NCBI GenBank assembly: GCA_009809945.1
Contig: WTPW01000082.1
Span: 1 to 64,000, forward strand
DNA: 64,000 nt
Direction: 5' to 3'
DNA from: Gigaspora margarita
Lineage: Eukaryota > Glomeromycota > Glomeromycetes > Diversisporales > Gigasporaceae
Shown: piece by piece, positions 47,392-58,345 of the stretch
Position numbering within the stretch: the stretch's first letter is position 1
How the letters are laid out: each line of letters opens with the position of its first letter
Program-made: the position numbers and the translations under genes
Notes under the pieces: model-generated
What the model was told of the DNA's origin: nothing
Databases searched by the model: none
What the model saw: the letters and a program-made list of their open reading frames with translations, nothing else

Positions 47392-48004
47392 TATTTTTAC
47401 ATATTTGTAAAATTTTAATTATCATGTTTCATTGAATATGTTTATAATAAAATTTATTTTCTTAAAGTATATCATATAAATGATATCTAAGCAAAAATTT
47501 TGATTCATTGCGATTTTGGCCAGAATTAGCATTGAGTTAGCTGTAATAATGTGCTCTTGGCTAGAATTAAAGATATCACAAAATCAGATTTTATTTTTTT
47601 TCTTTCGTTTTGTCAGTTTTTATAGCTAATAACTAGGAAAATGCACAGCATTATATGATTATTTTTTAATAATTTGTGTATTAATTTTTATTATAAAAAT
47701 ATATAAAGATAATCAGGTTTTTTTCTTTGCGGCACATATGCACAAAATTTTTGAGCTAATATACTAATATTTAAAAAGTCACGTGTAGAATATAGTTTCG
47801 CTTTATACATCTTAAATTTCTCGATAAATAAATAGATACAAAAATATTTTGTTGTTTTTATAGTTAATATTTTTTTGAAGACATAAAAAATGAAACGTAC
47901 TAATATCAAAATTACTGATAATTAATATTTCAAATAATGTGTAAGTATATTCAAATAATTTCATGTAGTGTTTGTGAAATATTGACAAATAATTGTCAAC
48001 GTTA

Positions 48005-48560
48005 GATCAAATGAAGAAGGATGGGGTCCCAACTAGTGATGTGCCATTTATATGATATCTGAAAAATTTTAGCATACAATACGTACTGTACGTATAGTTC
48101 TTTCCTAGCATCTAATTGGCTGGAACAAGTGATTGGCAAAAATTTTAGCATACAGTACGTACAGTACATACAGTACTGTACGTATAGTACTGTATGCGGC
48201 ACATCACTAGTCCTAACCCAACAAATCTCCTCACCCATGGGGCGAAGAAACAAACAAGTACAAATGGTGCTCATTAGATAAAAAATATTATTATTGTGAC
48301 TCTATAATTATTTGAAGTTAAATATGGAAACTATAAGTGGTGTAAATGGTGTGAAAAAACTAACCATAATGAGAAAGAATGTTGGCTTATGCCAAAATCA
48401 CCTGAGATTACAAATCAAGAATGGAAAAAAAAGATCAAATGTTCAAATTGTTCAAAAAAAATATAGACCTGTATATCATGATAAGGAAAAACAATGTCCC
48501 AAAACTTATTCATATAGTGACCCCAGGCGTTGGAATAATTATCGTCAAATAATTTTGTGA
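48005..48560 (+). pseudogene. Zinc-knuckle gene fragment, paralogue B, interrupted by a MITE
   Basis: EEGWGPN at 48012 is split after ACC by the MITE at 48034-48209 and resumes PTNLLTHGAK. Frames then give KYKWCSLDKKYYYCDS and YGNYKWCKWCEKTNHNEKEC. The latter is a CCHC zinc knuckle (C-x2-C-x4-H-x4-C), which binds single-stranded nucleic acid in retroelement Gag and host proteins. Next is IKCSNCSKK, one extra A in a run of A, then YHDKEKQCPKTYSYS to stop 48560. At least three frame disruptions occur, including the MITE. Its homology to 47110-47391 indicates a tandem pair. Confidence 0.55.
48034..48209. mobile_element. 176-bp hAT-type MITE with GTAC palindromes
   Basis: Inverted ends TAGTGATGTGCC / GGCACATCACTA, flanked by GTCCCAAC (48026-48033) and GTCCTAAC (48210-48217), an 8-bp duplication with one change. 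The interior consists of two inverted GTACGTACAGTAC-type blocks around CTAATTGGCTGGAACAAG. It keeps a long minus-strand frame open that is not a gene. Confidence 0.9.
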
Positions 48561-50289
48561 AAATTAATTTTTAATGAATTATATTTCATTTAACAATTCT
48601 GCAATTTAATTTTGTAGCTTTTTTTATAATGATAATTGAACAAATTATTAAGTTCAAATATATGTTTTAATGAATTTCTAATTCTGCAAAAATTTTAAAT
48701 TTGAGTTTTGCACCGAGATAAATTTATTAAATTTTAGTTCATGCATAAATAATATCATTTAAATTCTGAATTTAAAGTCAACCGTGACTTGAGATCCGCG
48801 TTATATATATAAAGGTATCGTGTTTAAAGCAATATATCACGTGATTAAAGTGATTTTATAATTTTTAAATCATATCGAATAGTATCTATATAATAATAAA
48901 TTAAAATAGATTTTGCGTCTTAATCTTAAATAGACTTGGCACACATGTCTTAACATGATGTAATAATGATAATGGAGGCATCTTTGTGACAAAATGCAAT
49001 AGAATCGACTTCTTAGAATATAAATATAATAATTAATTGTATGTATTTGTTGTTCAAAAAGATGAATTTCTCTAGAATTTAGGTCAAAAAGTAAGCATAC
49101 GTACTATACTTATTGTTTAACTGTTAATACAAATAACTAAATTTTACCTTAATTGCGATCTGAAATTCTGATGATATGGCATTATATTAATGAAATTTTA
49201 ATTGAAAAGTAGAGTTTAACAAACTATTTGGTGCTTTTTCTGAATCATCGATTTTTATAATTCCAAAATTTTTAGTGTTAGGTTAGCAAAGCCTCCTAAT
49301 CATAATAAATTCATTAAACATATTTAGAGTTAGTCTATTTTAAGAATCAGATTTCATGAAGAGTTTTAATGAGCGTTATGAATTTCTTGTATTTATTAAA
49401 TTCAATTTTTTTAAACCTTAAGAATGTACATAGCTATGAATTATAAAATCTTGACGATGCATCAACAGACCCATGGTCACGTGTAATTTGGGTCAGAAGC
49501 AGGGACTGAAATAACAAAAATGATTAATGCAGAGTAACATTACAAATTTTGGGTAAAATTAAGAATAATTTAGGCTGGGCAATATAAATTTGGCAACCAA
49601 TGTTAAGGGTGAATCGATATTTTTGATGCATCCTGATTGGTTGGTTGGCGTAAATTCCGTCAGGCTTCGCATAATGAAAATTACAATCATGGCTTTTTAC
49701 TAAATCGCATAAAATCTTGTGTGATGCTCTAAAAAATGACCTGCATATAGTTCTAACTGTTCATAAATTTGCTATATAATAATATTAAAAATACTTTAAT
49801 TTGGTAATGTTCAAGTTCAGCTTCATTAATATAAATTATATATTTGTAAATGTAATAGTTCAACTTATGTATAATAATTATATAATAATAGAATTTGTCA
49901 ATAATATAAAATATTATATAAAAAACTTTTACTTATAAACTGGTTTTAAAAACAGTCGTTAAGTCAACTTAATATAAATTATATATTTGTAAATGTAATA
50001 GTTCAACTTATGTAATAAAGATATAATAATTACGTAAAAACCTTTTTAAGAGGATTCATTTCAGTAATTAATGATTTTAAAATCTGGTTTATATACAATA
50101 TATTCTATTTTTAGAAATGATCTGAATATACTATTATACAATTCACAATGATTAGTGAGTAACATATGTAAAAATAATCTAAAAAATCCAATTATCAAAA
50201 TTAAGTTTCCCATTAAGTTTATTCGTTTTTTGTGTGATTAAAAAGTGAAGTTATTTTATTCATTTTGTTAATTGAAAATTTTGAACTTT
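48561..50289. other. No gene; 60-bp direct repeat
   Basis: AATATAAATTATATATTTGTAAATGTAATAGTTCAACTTATG occurs at about 49830 and 49972 (given here by start and position). Three CACGTG hexamers fall at 47780, 48838 and 49478. No exon seen. Confidence 0.45.
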
Positions 50290-50470
50290 ATTCGAACCAC
50301 CTGAGTCAGTCAATAATTTGACAAATCACAGGTAATTTTTGTATCTAAAATCATGACTCATCGAGCCAACTTACATATTATTTAGCAATATAAAATATAT
50401 AACTGAATATAAAAAGTAATCTAATTTTATTAATATAAAAAACTATATATTTATGTACTTTATTTATAAA
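50290..50470. repeat. Intergenic duplication, copy 1
   Basis: TTTGACAAATCACAGGTAAT... ATCATGACTC ... CCAACTTA ... TTATTTAGCAATATAAAAT and GAATATAAAAAGTAATCTAA align with 51975-52090. The second copy lies between the divergent genes at 51895 (minus) and 52383 (plus), so this may be a duplicated two-way promoter without its genes. Confidence 0.6.
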
Positions 50471-51438
50471 ATTACAATAAGAATAAAAAAAGACCGAAAA
50501 TTCTTTTGAATTATACAGATCAAAATTTGAATTACGCTAATATAAAAAGCTACTTTAATTTAAAGTTTCAATTCATCGATTTTTCAGTCCATAATATAAA
50601 AATTACTCTAAAATTTTGTGAGGCTCCAAAAAAAGATTATCTTTTTTTAATTAGACAATATATTGTATTCCAAAACAAATTTGGCACTAACATAATAGCC
50701 ACTCTAATTTAAAGTTCAATTCAATTATCGTTATAGAAATTACAAGATTTTCATACAGTTTACTTTATCAATATATTTAACAATTGCGATTTAAAGAATG
50801 AAAACCTGATTACATGTATGATAAAATTAACGTATATAAATCAAGTCACTATAATTAACCATATTAAAAAAACCTGTTCTTATTGTATAAAATTATGATA
50901 AAAATAATATATAAACTGTATCACTAATACAAATTATGTTAACACGTAAAGATAAACTTCTTAATTAATTTATGTTGCATGATATTTTACTTTGTAAAGG
51001 CAAAGCATTTTTAATACTAACAGCATAAAATTTTATTTTGCTCTAAAAAAAGACTAAAAATACTAACTGTTCATAAATTTATTAAGAGATGAATTATCGA
51101 TTTTTTTGTATTCCGAAAATATAATAATATAAAAAACTACTTTAATTTAAAGTTCAATTCATTAAATTGTAGTCAATATATTTATATAATATATTATTAT
51201 AAAATCTAGATAACGAAACCAAATTTATATCAAATATCACGTGAAAATGAAAGATCAGTGTATGATCACGTGAAGAGAAATTGCTAACATAATTTTCAAA
51301 ACCATTATACAAAAGACCTAAAGAAGTTAAACTAATAGTTGCATCTGCTAACTTTTACACCATAGGATCCAGTTTTTTCAATGAAAAAATATCAATTCTT
51401 TGTGGCACTCCTTTTTTAATGACTGTAATACATATTTA
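50471..51438. other. No gene seen with confidence
   Basis: A 68-codon frame at 50506-50712 has ordinary-looking composition near its end but contains the recurrent CTAATATAAAAAGCTACTTTAATTTAAAG intergenic motif, so I do not call it. Two CACGTG hexamers at 51238 and 51267. Confidence 0.4.
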
Positions 51439-51895
51439 TTAACATATATGGTTATAAAGAAAAGATGTTAAATCTATTTCAGATTCTATTTCAGATTCTA
51501 TTTCAGATTCTGTAACAGTATGAGAATGACTAGTACACTAATTTGATATAATCCTTCATTTATAATTATTTCAAGGTTGTACTTTGCTTCTTGCTTAAGT
51601 TCATTAGTGTTGTTTTTGCTAACTTCATTTATTAATTCTTTTGTTGGTGATTTACTGGTTGAAAAATCTTCAAAAGATTCAGAATAATTTTTATCTAACT
51701 ATATTTTAATTATAAATTTTTATCTTGAGAAGAAACCAATGTATCTTCATTTAACGAATCCAAATTCAAAGAGGGTAACGAATTGTTAGATTTATTTGTT
51801 GGTATTGAGTATTGTGATGACTGTGGAAATAAATTATTATAGTAAATTTCTTCTTGGTTGGCTGGAAAGAAGTAATCAATTGGTTCAAATGACAT
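51439..51895 (-). pseudogene. Ser/Asn-rich small protein gene disrupted by a 29-bp duplication
   Basis: ATG at 51895 gives MSFEPIDYFFPANQEEIYYN and a Ser/Asn/Leu-rich stretch (LPSLNLDSLNEDTLVSSQDKN). There GATAAAAATT is duplicated with 19 bp between (51684-51722), which ends the frame at TAA 51710. Without that 29-bp unit the frame would run on as YSESFEDFSTSKSPTKEL and LKQEAKYNLEIIINEGLYQI. After one further shift an ESEI repeat (12 bp per unit, at 51476-51518) leads to stop 51439. Divergently transcribed from the gene at 52383. Unknown function, about 150 residues when intact. Confidence 0.5.
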
Positions 51896-51959
51896 TTTTA
51901 ATGTGATTAGAAAAGAAACAAAATTAAATTTAAGTATATTGTTGTTGTAAATTGGGGCG

Positions 51960-52130
51960 CTTAGCAAAAATTTGAAAGTTTTGACAAATCACATGTAATT
52001 TTGTATCTACTAAATCATGACTCTGTTGTTGTGCCAACTTATTATTTAGCAATATAAAATCTATAACTGAATATAAAAAGTAATCTAATTAGTTCAGTAC
52101 GTGTTTTACAATCACGTCTAGAATTTAAAT
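51960..52130. promoter_or_regulatory. Possible shared promoter region between divergent genes
   Basis: The interval between the start codons at 51895 (minus) and 52383 (plus) contains the second copy of a segment also found at 50290-50470. Conserved are TTTGACAAATCACA, ATCATGACTC (TGACTC is AP-1/Gcn4-like) and the TATA-like ATATAAAAAGTAATCTAA. A CACGTG is at 52320, 63 bp from the downstream ATG. The promoter role is inference from position and conservation. Confidence 0.4.
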
Positions 52131-52382
52131 GTATTCCAATTTAAAACCAGGTAATTATAACATATATGTTGAAAGTGGAATGGAATTTAAGTGGATTTTG
52201 AACATTTAATGTAAAAAAATATTAATTATACTAATGCAAAATCAAATGATATTTTTATTAATATAAATTATATATTTACGTACTTTATTTATATAATATA
52301 AAAAATATAACCATCATTTCACGTGATCTTCATTAATGTATAAAAAAATAATGCAAAGAATTTTTTACACAGAGTTAAAAAA

Positions 52383-53127
52383 ATGCCTCAAAAATTTGCA
52401 AAGGAAAGAAAATTACAACGGCTCCTTCGTTTGCAATCCTTGACTTCTGAAGAGATATTGAATGTGTTTATGAATCATATGAAAAGTACAAAAGAATTTC
52501 ATAACCGCAGATACAATCGAGGTGAAATATCAAAAGAAGTATATGAGAAAACTATTAAATCCCTCGTCGACTTAGAAATTCAAATTAAAGGATTGGTAAA
52601 TTAAGTCTTAAGACTTAAAAATGAAAACAAAGTTTTAAAAACTAAAAATAAAAAGCTATTTACTGAAAACGCACAATATAAAGTAGCATTAATCCATTCA
52701 GTTGAAGTAGCTACTAGAAATGAAAAGGAATATGAGAAAGAAATTAGTAATTATAAAAAAATGATCAAAGAAATCTATCATTAAATTGATAATATTGGTA
52801 AAATTTTTTTTAAATTATTTAGCATTTTTTTTTTGTTTTTTAAAACTAACATCATTTTTCTTTTAAGATGACATTAATAAATTAAATAGTATATTATACA
52901 AAAACAAAATTCCTGCTTTTCAAGATTTCTCAGTAATTAATAACGAATCAAATAAAATTTGTTATTCAACTCTTGAAGAAGCAATTCATTGCTCTGAAGA
53001 AAGAATACAAGAAATCGACAATAGTGGAAACCCAATTTACAAAGGAGGCCCTTCAGTTCCTCGCTCATTTTCATTTTACGATCAATCAACTTCGAATGAT
53101 TATTATGAAGAATTTAATTCATTTTAG
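52383..53127 (+). pseudogene. Two-exon coiled-coil gene with two in-frame TAA codons
   Basis: Exon 1 (52383-52797) starts MPQKFAKERKLQRLLRLQSL, then MKSTKEFHNRRYNRGEISKE. TAA at 52602-52604 is followed in the same frame by a coiled coil (VLRLKNENKVLKTKNKKL...), and TAA at 52782-52784 by IDNI. A 70-bp intron GTAAAA...TTTTAAG (52798-52867) joins exactly in phase to exon 2 (52868-53127): INKLNSILYKNKIPAFQDFS, YSTLEEAIHCSEERIQE, PSVPRSFSFYDQ, ending EEFNSF at TAG. 225 codons in total, an exact multiple of three. Both stops are one transition from CAA (Gln). Function unknown; basic N-terminus then coiled coil. Confidence 0.65.
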
Positions 53128-53149
53128 ATTGTATTAATTTTCAGAAATC

Positions 53150-53900
53150 TGATATATTTTCAAAATCATTTTTGAATTTTTTTCAAAATTATTACATATC
53201 TCTTTATTTGTAAATAAAAAACTCAGTTTTTAGAAAGAGAATGATAAACTATTTGATAAAAGCTCTTAGCAAATTGCAATAGTGAGAATAAACTTATATG
53301 CATCCTTTGTGAAATTTTACAACAGTAAAATAACGATATTTAAAATTCAAAAATATTTTTTTCAATGAATTTTTTGGAAAAAATCATTGATAAAATTTCC
53401 TTCGGTAACAGCATTTCTTCAACCCAGCATGTCAATATACGAATTTTTTAATTCAAAACTGTATAATATTATTAATCTCTTCAGAAGCTCATTTAAAATA
53501 ATTGTGCAAATTTTGAAACAGTAAAATAACGAATAGAAAAATCAACAATATTGGAACAATTATCATTTAAAATTCAAAATTATTTTTTTCAAAGAATTAT
53601 TAGGATAAAAATCAAAAATTAAGATTTCCTTTGGTAAAACATTCCTTTAACCCAATGTGTCAAGTATGAATTTTTGGATTCAAAAATGTATAATATTAAT
53701 CCTCTCATCAGAAGCAATATCATCATATGAGAGATAAAAACTCTTTTCAGAATTTCTTTCGCTAACAGCGTTCCTTCAACCCATACATGTCAAGTACGAA
53801 TTTCTGGATTCAAAACTGTTATTTTAATCTCTCATCAGAAGCAATATCATTATATGAGAGATAAAAACTCACTAAACAACTCTTATCAGAAAATTTTCAT
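53150..53900. repeat. Satellite 1: about 200-bp unit, three copies
   Basis: AGTAAAATAACGA, TTTCCTTYGGTAAMAGCATT, CAACCCANNATGTCAA and ATTCAAAACTGTATAAT recur in the same order at about 53320, 53520 and 53750. The last two copies end with ATGAGAGATAAAAACTC. Confidence 0.8.
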
Positions 53901-53989
53901 CATATAAGAGCAAAAATGCAAGTAGTAATGTCTATATCCACAATGATATCCTTCTTATAATTATAATCAAAAATACAAAAATCTATAAA

Positions 53990-54490
53990 AATGATTATTC
54001 ACAATATTGTTCATGCGAACAAAATGCGAAACAGCCAATAATGGCCCCATTCCACAACTAGCATGAGCATTACAAACAAAATGTGAAACATCCAAACATT
54101 AGAACAATTAGCACGATTGTGACAAAAATGTGGAACAGCTGGTAATGGCCCCATCCCACAACCTTATGAACAGAAATATGATAGGATAACAATAGATTTA
54201 CAATGAGCATGATTATTGCGAGCAAAAATGTGAAATGGCGGTAATGACTCCATCCTTACGAACAGAAATACGATGCAGTCAAAAATTAGCATGAAATTAA
54301 AATAAGGACAATTAGCATGATACGTTTATTGTGTAAAATGCAGAACGGCTGGTAATAGCCCCATTTCACAACCAGTTATTAGCATGAACATTATGAATAA
54401 TTGTACGAAGTCACAAGTAAAAATGTGGAAACATAATATCATGAGTAAAATGCAGAACGGCCGGTCATGGCCCCATCCCACTTATGAACA
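53990..54490. repeat. Satellite 2: about 105-bp unit, five copies
   Basis: The core AAAATGNRGAACRGCNGGTAATGGCCCCATCCCACAA lies near 54040, 54147, 54240, 54350 and 54462, separated by A-rich parts with GAACANAAATAYGA and GCATGA. GC is higher than in the flanks. Confidence 0.8.
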
Positions 54491-55129
54491 AAAATATGAC
54501 ATGAACATATCTTGCAAATTTAGACGACGTGAACAAACTTCAAAAAAAGGATACATTTAGTGAAGAACTAAGTGAAAGAGGTAAAATATTCTTTTCAATT
54601 TGATTACAGTGAGCTCATATCCTCAGCCGGCTTAGTAAGCTCATGATCAGAAATCAAAAGAGGAGTTGATACAAGGGAAACTTTTCAAATTCACTTAATT
54701 GCTTGGTTTTTTGATGATTTCATAGTAAATATTCTATCTTTGTATCTAGACTAGCTTTAACTTTAAAATAGCCAGTTTGTAGTTATTTGTAAAAAAAAAG
54801 TGTATAAGTGAATATATGAACAAATAATAAAAAAAAATTAAAAAAAAATAAACAAAATTTAACTTCCCTTGAGTAACTAAGTCTTTAAGTTCATGAAAGA
54901 TAAATTTTTGGTTGTTATTGTATTAAAAGTCTGATTGACTAAGTAAACTTTAATTACTAAATTCCTTATAAAGTATTTTTAAAACTAGAATTAATCTTGA
55001 GCAGGTGTCTCAACGTTTTAAGTTATACAAATTTTAATTAGTACTTAAAGTTGGCTAAATTTTTAATTTCATACATAATTTCTCTCATTAGTAATTTCTT
55101 GTACTGTTAAATTAGCACAAAATAGCAAA
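54491..55129. other. No gene seen between satellites
   Basis: AT-rich single-copy sequence. It may include unit scraps (AGTGTATAAGTGAATATATG). Nothing supported. Confidence 0.45.
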
Positions 55130-58100
55130 AAGAATCTACTGTCGGCCCTCCCCAAACCAGTATGCATAATGGACAGGTTTTGTATCAGTATCGGGAGGTT
55201 ATCAGATTTATAAAATATTAGACCAACTTGGTAGATTATCGATTTTGACAGTAGTTTGATGCTGTGTAAGTTTAAGGCATGAAAAATGAATCTAATGATA
55301 CTGTGAAACTTTAAGCCATTAAAATGATAAGTTTTTTGTATGAAACTTTTAGTCGTGTAAATCTTTTAGCCGTGCAACATCAATTAAAAATGTAAAGAAT
55401 CTAGTTTGATGCTGTAAACTTTAAGCCAGTAAAAATGATAAGCTTTGTTGTGAACCTTTAAACCATGTAAATTAGTACTTATAAGTAAATAAAGAAACTT
55501 TTAGCCATGAGTAAATTAGCACAAAATGGCAAGTTTCTTTGTTTGATGCTGTGAAACTTTAAGCCATGAGAAAATTTTTGATGTTGTAAAACTCTAAGTT
55601 ATAAGAAATCTAGTTTGAAACTTTTAGCCATGAGTAAATTAGCACAAAATGGCAAAGTTTTTTTGTTTGATGCTGTGAAACTTTAAGTCATGAGAAAATG
55701 ATAAGTTTTTGCTAAGCCGTTTTGTTTGATGTCGTGAAACTCTAAGTAATAAAAAATATAGTTTGAAACTTTATTGTGAAACTTTAAACCATATAAATTA
55801 GCACCAATTAAAAATATAAAGAATTTAGTTTGATGAAGTGAAACTTTTAGCCTGTTGCAAAATTTCTATGTTTGATGCTGTGAAGCTTTAGTTTCTATGT
55901 AAGAATCTAATTCAGCACCAATTAAAAATGATAACAAATAAGCACAATTACAAAATGGCAAGTTTCTTTGAAAAAACATTGTTTCTGTGAAACTTTAAGC
56001 CATTTAAATTAGCACCAATTAAAAATGTGAAGAATCTAGTTTGATACTTTCAGCCATGAGAAAATGATAAGTTTTGCTGTGAATGGTATTGTCTTGTGAA
56101 TCTAGTTTAATGTCGTGAAACTTTAAGTTATAAGTAAATAAAGAATCTATTTATGTAAAGTATCTAGTTATGTAAGGAATCTAGTTTGGTGCAGTAACTT
56201 TAAGCCCCTTTGAGAAAATGATAAGATAGCACCAATTAAAAATAAAGAAGCTAGTTTGATGCAGTGAAACTTTAGCCATGAGAAAATGATAAATTTTGCT
56301 ATGAAACTTTATGCCGTATAAGTTTTTATAAGGATATAATTTGATGCTATGAAACTTTAAGCTGTTGAGTTTTTGCTGTAAAACTTTAAGCCATGTAAAT
56401 TAGCACCAATTAAAATGATAATAAAGAATCTAGTTTGAAACTTTAAGCCATGAGAAATGACAAGTTTTGCTAATTTGATGCAGTAAAACTTTTAGCCATG
56501 AGAAATGACAAGTTTTTGCTATGAAACTTTAAGTCGTAAATTAGCACTAATTAAAAAGGTGAAGAATCTAGTTTGATGCGGTGAAACTTTCAGCCATGAG
56601 AAAATGATAAGTTTTGCTGTGAATGATATGTTCTTGTAAGAATCTACTTTATGTTGTGAAACTCTAAATTATAAGTAAATAAAGAATTCAGTTGCTATAA
56701 ACCTCTATGTCGTGTAAATAAATATGGGTCATCTAAACGAAAGTTTCTATGTAAGGATCTAGTTTGATGCAGTAGAACTTTTAGCCGTGCATAGTTTCTA
56801 TATAAGAAATCTAGTTTGATGCAGTAACTTTAAGCCACCTTGAGAAAATGATAAGATAGCACCAATTAAAAATAAAGAAGCTAGTTTGATGCAGTGAAAC
56901 TTTAGACATGAGAAAATGATAAATTTTGCTGTAAAACTTTAAGCCGTGTAAATTAGCTCAAATTAAACTTTAAGTTGTAAATTAGCACCTATTAAAAAAT
57001 GTAAAGAATCTAGTTTGATACGGTGAAACTTTCAGCCATGAGAAAATGATAAGTTTTGCTATGAATGGTATGGTCTTGTAAGAATCTAGTTTGATGTTGT
57101 GAAACTCTAAGTTATAAGTAAATAAAGAATCTAGTTTGAAACTTTAGAGATCGTCTAAATGGAAGTTTCTATGTAAGGATCTAGTTTGATGCAGTGGAAC
57201 TTTTAGCTGTGCATAGTTTCTATGTAAGGAATCTAGTTCGACGCAGTAACTTTAAGCCCCTTTGAGAAAATGATAAGATAGCACCAATTAAAGAAGCTAG
57301 TTTAATGCAGTGAAACTTAAGTCATGAGAAATGATAAATTTTGCTGTGAAACTTTAAGCCGTATAAGTTTTTATATAAGGATATTATTTGATGCTATAAA
57401 ATTTTAAGTTATTGAGTTTTTATTTGATGTCGTGAAACTCTAAGTTATAAGTAAATAAAGAATCTAGTTTGAAACATTAAGCCGTGAGAAATGACAAGCT
57501 TTGCTGTAAACCTTCATGTCGTGTAAATAAATATAGGGATCGTCTAAACAGAAGTTTCTATGTAAGGATCTAGTTTGATGCAGTGGAACTTTTAGCTGTG
57601 CATAGTTTCTATATAAGGAATCTAGTTTGATGCAGTAACTTTAAGCCCCTTGAGAAAATGATAAGATAGCACCAATTAAAGAAGCTAGTTTGATGCATGA
57701 AACTTTAAGTCATGATAAAATGATAAATTTTGCTGTGAGACTTTAAGCCGTATAAGTTTTTATGTAAGGATAAAAGAACTACGACCCAAATTTGGACAAG
57801 AAATTCTTGATTGTTATATGGAATTAGCAAACCAATGCATGGATTTGAATCCAGAAAAATGCCCAATATCTAGAGAAATAAATATTAAACTGAATGAATG
57901 GCTAAGTATAATTAGAAGTGAATTCGAAACCAAAATTAAAAGTCAATTTTTAGGCTGTAAAATTTTAAGCTGTTGAGTTTTTGCTGTGAAACTTTAAGCC
58001 ATGTAAATTAGCACCATTAAAATGATAATAAAGAATCTAGTTTGAAACGTTAAGCCGTGAGAAATGCCAATTTTTGTTGTAAATTTTTAAGTCATTTCTA

Positions 58101-58345
58101 TATAAGGATCTAGTTTGATGCAGTGAAACTTTTAGCCGTGAGAAATGACAAGTTTTTCTGTGAAACTTTAAGTCATAAATTAGCTTTAAATGGCAAAGTT
58201 TATATGTAAAGAATCTAGTTTGATGCAGTAACTTTAAGCCTCTTGAGAAAATGATAAGAAAAATAAAGAAGCTAGTTTGATGCAGTGAAACTTTAAGTCT
58301 CTTTGTAAGAATCTAGTTTCTGTGAAACATTATGCTGTGTAAATT
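55130..58345. repeat. Satellite 3: 3.2-kb complex tandem array with higher-order structure
   Basis: Built from short modules that recur dozens of times: AATCTAGTTTGATGCAGTG, AAACTTTAAGCCATGAGAAA, ATGATAAGTTTTGCTGTG, GTGTAAATTAGCACCAATTA. Module order varies. A longer block AACTTTAAGCCCCTTTGAGA...AAGATAGCACCAATTAA occurs near 56187, 56824, 57248, 57639 and, incompletely, 58225, spaced about 390-640 bp, so a higher-order repeat exists. Frames are open in places but not coding. Only 57770-57958 is foreign to the array. Confidence 0.9.
57770..57958 (+). pseudogene. C-terminal tail of a TKL-type protein kinase, embedded in satellite
   Basis: The frame reads ELRPKFGQEILDCYMELANQ, then CMDLNPEKCPISREINIKLN, then EWLSIIRSEFETKIKSQFL. 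This is kinase subdomain XI: G-x-RP at the start, CY-x-x-LA-x-x-CM-x-x-xP-x-x-RP in the middle, followed by a helix with W. The conserved Arg of the RP motif is Cys here (EKCP). About 62 residues, with no catalytic motifs. Both sides change at once into satellite sequence (GTATAAGTTTTTATGTAAGG on the left, AAAATTTTAAGCTGTTGAG on the right). No stop inside, so the capture is fairly recent or the fragment is short enough to have escaped mutation. Kinases of this type, often with Sel1 repeats, are highly amplified in Glomeromycotina. Confidence 0.7.

Noticed and set aside
48002-48274. 90-codon minus-strand frame rich in YVQYCMYC-like peptides
   Set aside because: It is the translation of GTAC palindromes in the MITE at 48034-48209.
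50506-50712. 68-codon plus-strand frame as a gene
   Set aside because: It contains a recurrent intergenic motif also present where no frame is open, and no homologous motif is visible.
40517-52784. Alternative genetic code reading TAA/TAG as glutamine
   Set aside because: Other frames end normally at TAA and TAG (52383 gene ends at TAG, 60571 gene at TAA), and TGA also appears in frame elsewhere, so decay explains the data better.
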